Part shown: piece by piece, positions 7,438-10,899 of the stretch
How the letters are laid out: every line of letters starts with the position of its first letter
Position numbering within the stretch: position 1 is the first letter of the stretch
From: Aureobasidium sp. EXF-3400
Lineage: Eukaryota; Ascomycota; Dothideomycetes; Dothideales; Saccotheciaceae
DNA length: 10,899 bases
Direction of reading: 5' to 3'
Assembly (NCBI GenBank): GCA_024195585.1
Contig: SWBL01000699.1
Coordinates: 1-10,899, forward strand
Position numbers and translations under genes: made by a program
The notes under the pieces: generated by a model
What the model was told of the DNA's origin: nothing
Databases searched by the model: none
Seen by the model: only the letters and a program-made list of their open reading frames with translations

Positions 7438-8100
7438 ATGGCCCCCCGCGTTCATCTTGTTCGACATGCTGAAGGCCATCATCAGCTTGAGCCGACGTCC
7501 AAAAACGAGCTCATTCATGATCCGAGTCTGACTGACAACGGGGTCAAGAATTGTCGACAGTTCCGTTCGATTTTCCCTGATTACGTCCACCTGGACTTGA
7601 TTTGTGCATCTCCCATGCGTCGCGCCATTCAAACAGCAAAGTACTGCTTCAAATCTCAATTGGAGGAAGTTGGACCCCTCCTTCTTCTACCTCTGGCGCA
7701 GGAGATAACGGACCTACGGTCGGATACTGGAAGCTCACCAGAGGCACTAGTGAAGGAATTTGGAGTCGTCATCAACACCTCCATGGTCGAGGAAGGATGG
7801 AACTCAAAGACCGGGATTTACGCGTTCACTTATGAAGCCGTCAGAGAGCGAGCTAGAGATCTACGAGAGTGGCTCAAGCAGAGGCCAGAGAAAGATTTAG
7901 CAATTGTGGGCCACGGAGCGTTCTGGCACTATCTCACCGGAGATGTCGACGAGCTCGGCAATCAGAAAGGTGAGTCTCTCCAACAACCATACAGGGAAGG
8001 ATGCATACTCAAGATATCTTTAGGTCCGTACTGGAATAATGTAGAGTGGCGATCATATCACTTTTCTGAAAATGGGGGTGCCGATCTAAAGGAAGACTAG
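7438..8100 (+). CDS. Histidine phosphatase (phosphoglycerate-mutase-like)
   Basis: The start sits in a strong context (CACCATGG). Two exons, 7438-7969 and 8024-8100, give 202 residues after removal of a 54-base intron. Family marks are LVRHAEGHH (R9, nucleophile H10), HDPSLTDNG, ASPMRRAIQTA (R61), LAQEI (acid E89), SDTGS, EEGWNSKTG and VGHGAFWHYL (second catalytic H159). These place it in branch 1 of the histidine phosphatase superfamily, in the group of small fungal phosphoglycerate-mutase-like proteins. No signal peptide or membrane segment is seen, so it is probably cytosolic. The substrate is not known. It lacks the length and insert of the 2,3-bisphosphoglycerate-dependent glycolytic mutase, so a phosphatase role is more likely than a glycolytic one. 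It follows sulfite oxidase on the same strand after 607 bases, so it is a separate transcription unit. Confidence 0.88.
   Translation: MAPRVHLVRHAEGHHQLEPTSKNELIHDPSLTDNGVKNCRQFRSIFPDYVHLDLICASPMRRAIQTAKYCFKSQLEEVGPLLLLPLAQEITDLRSDTGSSPEALVKEFGVVINTSMVEEGWNSKTGIYAFTYEAVRERARDLREWLKQRPEKDLAIVGHGAFWHYLTGDVDELGNQKGESLQQPYREGCILKISLGPYWNNVEWRSYHFSENGGADLKED
7970..8023 (+). other. Cryptic in-frame intron of the histidine phosphatase
   Basis: Donor GTGAGT and acceptor TCTTTAG frame 54 bases, a multiple of three with no stop, so an ORF caller reads through it. The encoded 18 residues have no place in the family. Splicing gives NQKGPYWNNVEWRSYHF, which fits the family's short Gly-x-x-W/Y-x-N-x-E-x-R-S end. 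A retained-intron protein of 220 residues would be possible. Confidence 0.75.
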
Positions 8101-9912
8101 GCATCGGTCATGAGGCGACAGATGTTCAATCATGAGAAGGAACTCGACGAAGAGGTCAAATATTGACCGACCAATCGAGAAACTACGTGTGACTGCGTGT
8201 GTTTATACAGTCAAATTGAGTCTATTTACTTGATCACGACTACCTACACTATCGTTGATACAGGTATTCTCAGAACATTATCTCAACAATGCTTGTGAAT
8301 TTTGTTCAGCATTGAGCCACCGTTCAAGCAGTGAAATCGACGTGACCCGTTGCAAATGCAAGCATCGGAGGAAGCAAGCTTCCAAGCTCGTTGTCTATAT
8401 GTCCTTTTTAGACTGATTCATCGGAAATGTGAGTGGTACGACGATTCGAAATACCAGCGAGACATCCTTGGTCGCTATGCGTGCACAGTTGCTCGTATCC
8501 GTAGGGCACACCAATGCCATAACCATTGACCGTCATACGACTCTGTCACGTTAACCTGTCGTGAGGACGTGATTGTGATATGGTTGCTGATTGAGTCAAA
8601 GGATCTTCAAAGACGGTACTTGATCGAGAGCAGAGGCCATGGTGATTGGCGCTCATACCGCGCATAAGTCTTTGAACTTCTCCAGAGATCGTCAAGTAAA
8701 TCCGGTTGGTGAGATAGCATCCGCGGTTTCACCTATTGGTCGAACCTGCTGTGGAGAATTTCACACACTCCTGCGCGCCTTGGTGGCTTTGTGCTCCGAG
8801 AATTCCGAGACCATGAGTTGCGGCTCCTGCGGAGGGATCGACGTTTGTAGGTATATGAATTCTTAGCAACGAACGCGGAAGAGCCGGCGGCTCGGCGCGA
8901 AGATGTCATTGAGCGGTTTGCTTCAGCTCCGATGGATCCGCATCCTGCTACAGTGGGGCTGATGAGAAGTATCCCGAATAGTCGCCTTTGCAATCTGACT
9001 GGTGGCACAACGATTACGTCGTGCTAACGATGATCTAGCCTCGGCCAAGCCATAGTACCTCCTGTGTGTGTTACATTGTCACAAAGGCAGGAATGAGCTT
9101 GGTGCTTGGTGTCCGAGTGATTCTTCGAGATACTCTTAGCAAGAGGATAACAAAACAACCTATTGCGCGAATGCCTCTTTTCCCTACAAGCACACATGCG
9201 AATCGAAGCCATGACACCTAAGAAATCGCGCTCGAGACGTCAATTAGTTGTATTGTGCTTTAAACTTGGCGGAGTTCATCTCCTTGCTGGTTTGGCCCCC
9301 AGGGACGAGATTACTCATCATATGATACGTCGCGGAGTCCGACTTGGGGTCGCTAAAGAAAGTTTGTCCTTGAAGAGAAAAGCATCATGCATGTAGACAT
9401 TGGGTTGGGACCAGATCACGGCGTGGCAATCCTCGGCTCGCTAGTGTGGTCATCGCTTTGGCTGCATGCTGTGCATGAAAGAACCTCATTTACGAGATCC
9501 CCTACATGAAGTGTCCACGCGGCCTATGACAACGGCAGGACTGTAATGACTGTTGCCAGTAACGGTTGCTGGTGCGCGCTGGAGCAGGTACCTCCCGCCA
9601 AGGCCAATCAGAGTCGCGATGTGACGCACTGAGAACGCTTGACGCCCCAGATGCCAAAAGCCTAAATGCTGGCCGCCCTTATGCTCAATGCTTCTAGGCG
9701 CCGGCGTGCCATTAGCGGTCCTGGACAGATCTGTGGTCCAAGCATCTCCCAACTCCGTATTCTCGTAGTGGATGTGATTGCGTGTCCCGAGGAAGGTGAA
9801 GCGCGTGTCAAAGGTTCCGAAGGGCGGCTCTACTTGCACAGCATGAGCGTTCCAAGCTTTCCTGACGATGCAACCAAGAGGTTGGACGGCGCAGACATCA
9901 AAACTTGTCCCA
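8101..9912. other. Gene-poor stretch, no recognised gene
   Basis: About 1.8 kb with normal base composition and no recognisable gene. The first 150 bases are presumably the phosphatase 3' untranslated region. I see no tRNA, repeat array or RIP-style TA richness. Two weak open stretches are listed separately or noted here: 8713-9027 (plus) and 9486-9935 (minus, 149 codons, no family recognised, overlapping the transporter promoter and probably chance). Confidence 0.4.
8713..9027 (+). pseudogene. Possible coding relic, unknown family
   Basis: The plus frame between TGA at 8710 and TAA at 9025 is open for 104 codons except one TAG at 8848-8850. It has a protein-like composition (for example LGGFVLREFRDHELRLLRRD before the TAG and RREDVIERFASAPMDPHPAT after it). 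The single TAG resembles the premature TAGs elsewhere in the window. I recognise no family, see no start context or introns, and this may be chance. Confidence 0.18.
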
Positions 9913-10056
9913 ACCTCGCAACCCAAATTCCTCATTCGATCCTTCTGACTTTCATTCTTTGTCTCCCCTCCGCCCCGAGCAACCTGTCCGCTGGTCCATC
10001 ACTGTCCAGTGCACCCCCGCGTCGAATTGTAGCCCCGACACCCCACGTTTGGCGCA
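9913..10056 (+). promoter_or_regulatory. Pyrimidine-rich promoter/leader of the TPT gene
   Basis: A C/T-rich, G-poor run (about 9920-9980) followed by C/A-rich sequence leads up to the ATG at 10057. Pyrimidine tracts just upstream of the start are typical of well-expressed fungal genes. No TATA box is evident. Confidence 0.4.
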
Positions 10057-10899
10057 ATGGAAAAAAGAAGAACCTCTAGTGAGGTCGAGAGACCTAAGCA
10101 GGCCGAGCCTGTTCTACCCGTCGTCAACCCGGCACTCGAGAAGCCTGCTCCTCCTCAGAGCAGCATCCACCCCGCTCTCTATGTTGTGTTAGTCGCGCCC
10201 AAGAAATGAGAAAGCGCACGAGGCGGCAATAGAAGCTAATAGCGTGCGCAGCGTCTAGATTGCTATGAGCTCCAGCGTTATCATCTTTAACAAGTACATC
10301 CTCGACGAGAAGAAGCTAAACTTCCGTGAGTCTGCCCTTTAGACGACCGTCGATTCACACTAGCTCATTGCTTCGCAGGCTTCCCAATTTTCCTTATAAC
10401 ATGGCATCTCGGCTTTGCAACCATCTGCACCTAGATCCTCGCTCGTTTCACCACCGTGCTGGATTCAAGAAAGAAGGTCCCTATGAATGGTAGAGTCTAT
10501 CTAAGAGCTATCGTTCCCATCGGTCTCTTCTTCTCTCTATCCCTCATCTGTGGTAACCTCACTTACCTTTACCTCTCTGTTTCCTTCATCCAGATGATTA
10601 AGGTATGCTTGAAATTGCTTGTCTTTACGTTTCTGGACGAGTGTGAACTAACTGAATTGTAGGCCACCACCCCCGTCGCCGTCCTAACCACATCTTAGGT
10701 TATGGGCCTTTCTCCTCCCAACTTAAAGACCCTTGGAAACGTCTCTTTCATCGTTATTGGTGTCATCATCGCTTCATTCGGAGAGATTCAATTCGTCGTA
10801 CTCGGTTTCCTCCTCCAAGTCGCTAGTATCATTTTCGAGGCCATTCGCTTAACCATGGTCCAGCGCCTTCTTTCTTCTGCCGAGTTCAAGATGGATCCC
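10057..10899 (+). pseudogene. TPT/EamA-family (DUF250) sugar-phosphate transporter-like gene, RIP-interrupted, partial
   Basis: Exons are 10057-10187, 10252-10325, 10379-10602 and 10663 to the edge. The introns are 64, 53 and 60 bases, with GTTAGT/GTGAGT/GTATGC donors and CAG/TAG acceptors; intron 3 has a CTAAC branch site. The joined frame is continuous except for TAG at codons 46 (10256), 87 (10432) and 155 (10696), where relatives have Trp, Gln and Trp. Recognisable family segments are HPALYVV, SSSVIIFNKYIL, FPIFLITWHLGFATICT, YLRAIVPIGLFFSLSLICGN, SFIQMIKATTPVAV, NLKTLGNVSFIVIGVIIASF and EAIRLTMVQRLLSSAEFK. The family has ten membrane helices; here the first several are covered and the rest lie beyond the window. 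Relatives sit in Golgi, ER or organelle membranes and exchange sugar or triose phosphates; the fungal subgroup's substrate is unknown. Apart from the stops the frame is well conserved, so inactivation looks recent. Confidence 0.85.

Noticed and set aside
9486..9935. Minus-strand 149-codon ORF
   Set aside because: No recognised motif, no intron or start context, and it overlaps the TPT promoter; such a length can arise by chance in GC-balanced DNA.
2057..10698. Reassignment of TAG as a sense codon
   Set aside because: Every premature stop in the host genes is TAG, but the expected residues include both Trp and Gln, and the phosphatase ends naturally at TAG. RIP-type mutation explains all of them more simply.
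1..10899. tRNA genes, CRISPR arrays or a bacterial-type operon
   Set aside because: No cloverleaf-like segment or regular spaced repeat was seen, and introns plus spacing show a fungal nuclear region.

Overview
The window reads as nuclear DNA of a filamentous ascomycete (Pezizomycotina). Protein genes carry short GT..AG introns of 50-64 bases (93 in one 5' leader). A retroelement relic shows heavy C-to-T/G-to-A decay of the kind caused by repeat-induced point mutation (RIP). The enolase, sulfite oxidase, histidine phosphatase and TPT-type transporter all look like filamentous-fungal family members. I cannot name the species.

Layout. Positions 1-181 look like the end of an LTR on the minus strand. 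Positions 182-1300 are the 3' end of a RIP-degraded non-LTR retrotransposon: RNase H domain, C-terminal CCHC region, 3' hairpin and a short-repeat tail. Positions 1301-1811 hold nothing I can name. Positions 1812-3101 (minus) are a metallo-beta-lactamase-fold gene resembling persulfide dioxygenase (ETHE1-like). It has one intron and an in-frame TAG just before its last metal-binding histidine, so it is probably a pseudogene. Positions 3351-4717 (minus) are a complete two-exon enolase, divergent enough to be a paralogue. A promoter region of about 440 bases separates it from a divergently transcribed, intronless-CDS sulfite oxidase at 5157-6830 (plus) with a mitochondrial leader, a cytochrome b5 domain and a molybdenum domain. 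Positions 7438-8100 (plus) are a phosphoglycerate-mutase-like histidine phosphatase with an easily missed 54-base intron. Positions 8101-10056 are gene-poor. From 10057 to the right edge runs the 5' part of a triose-phosphate-transporter-family (TPT) gene with three premature TAG codons, each one RIP-type transition from the expected Trp or Gln.

How the genes may relate. The ETHE1-like enzyme (persulfide to sulfite) and sulfite oxidase (sulfite to sulfate) are consecutive mitochondrial steps of sulfide oxidation, so a small sulfur-oxidation neighbourhood is plausible, with its first step now broken. Enolase, the mutase-superfamily protein and the TPT-family gene are all families that handle small phosphorylated carbon compounds. 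That link is inference only. The clearest story is genome defence: an ancient RIP-decayed LINE on the left, and two otherwise well-preserved host genes interrupted by TAG codons of the same mutation type.
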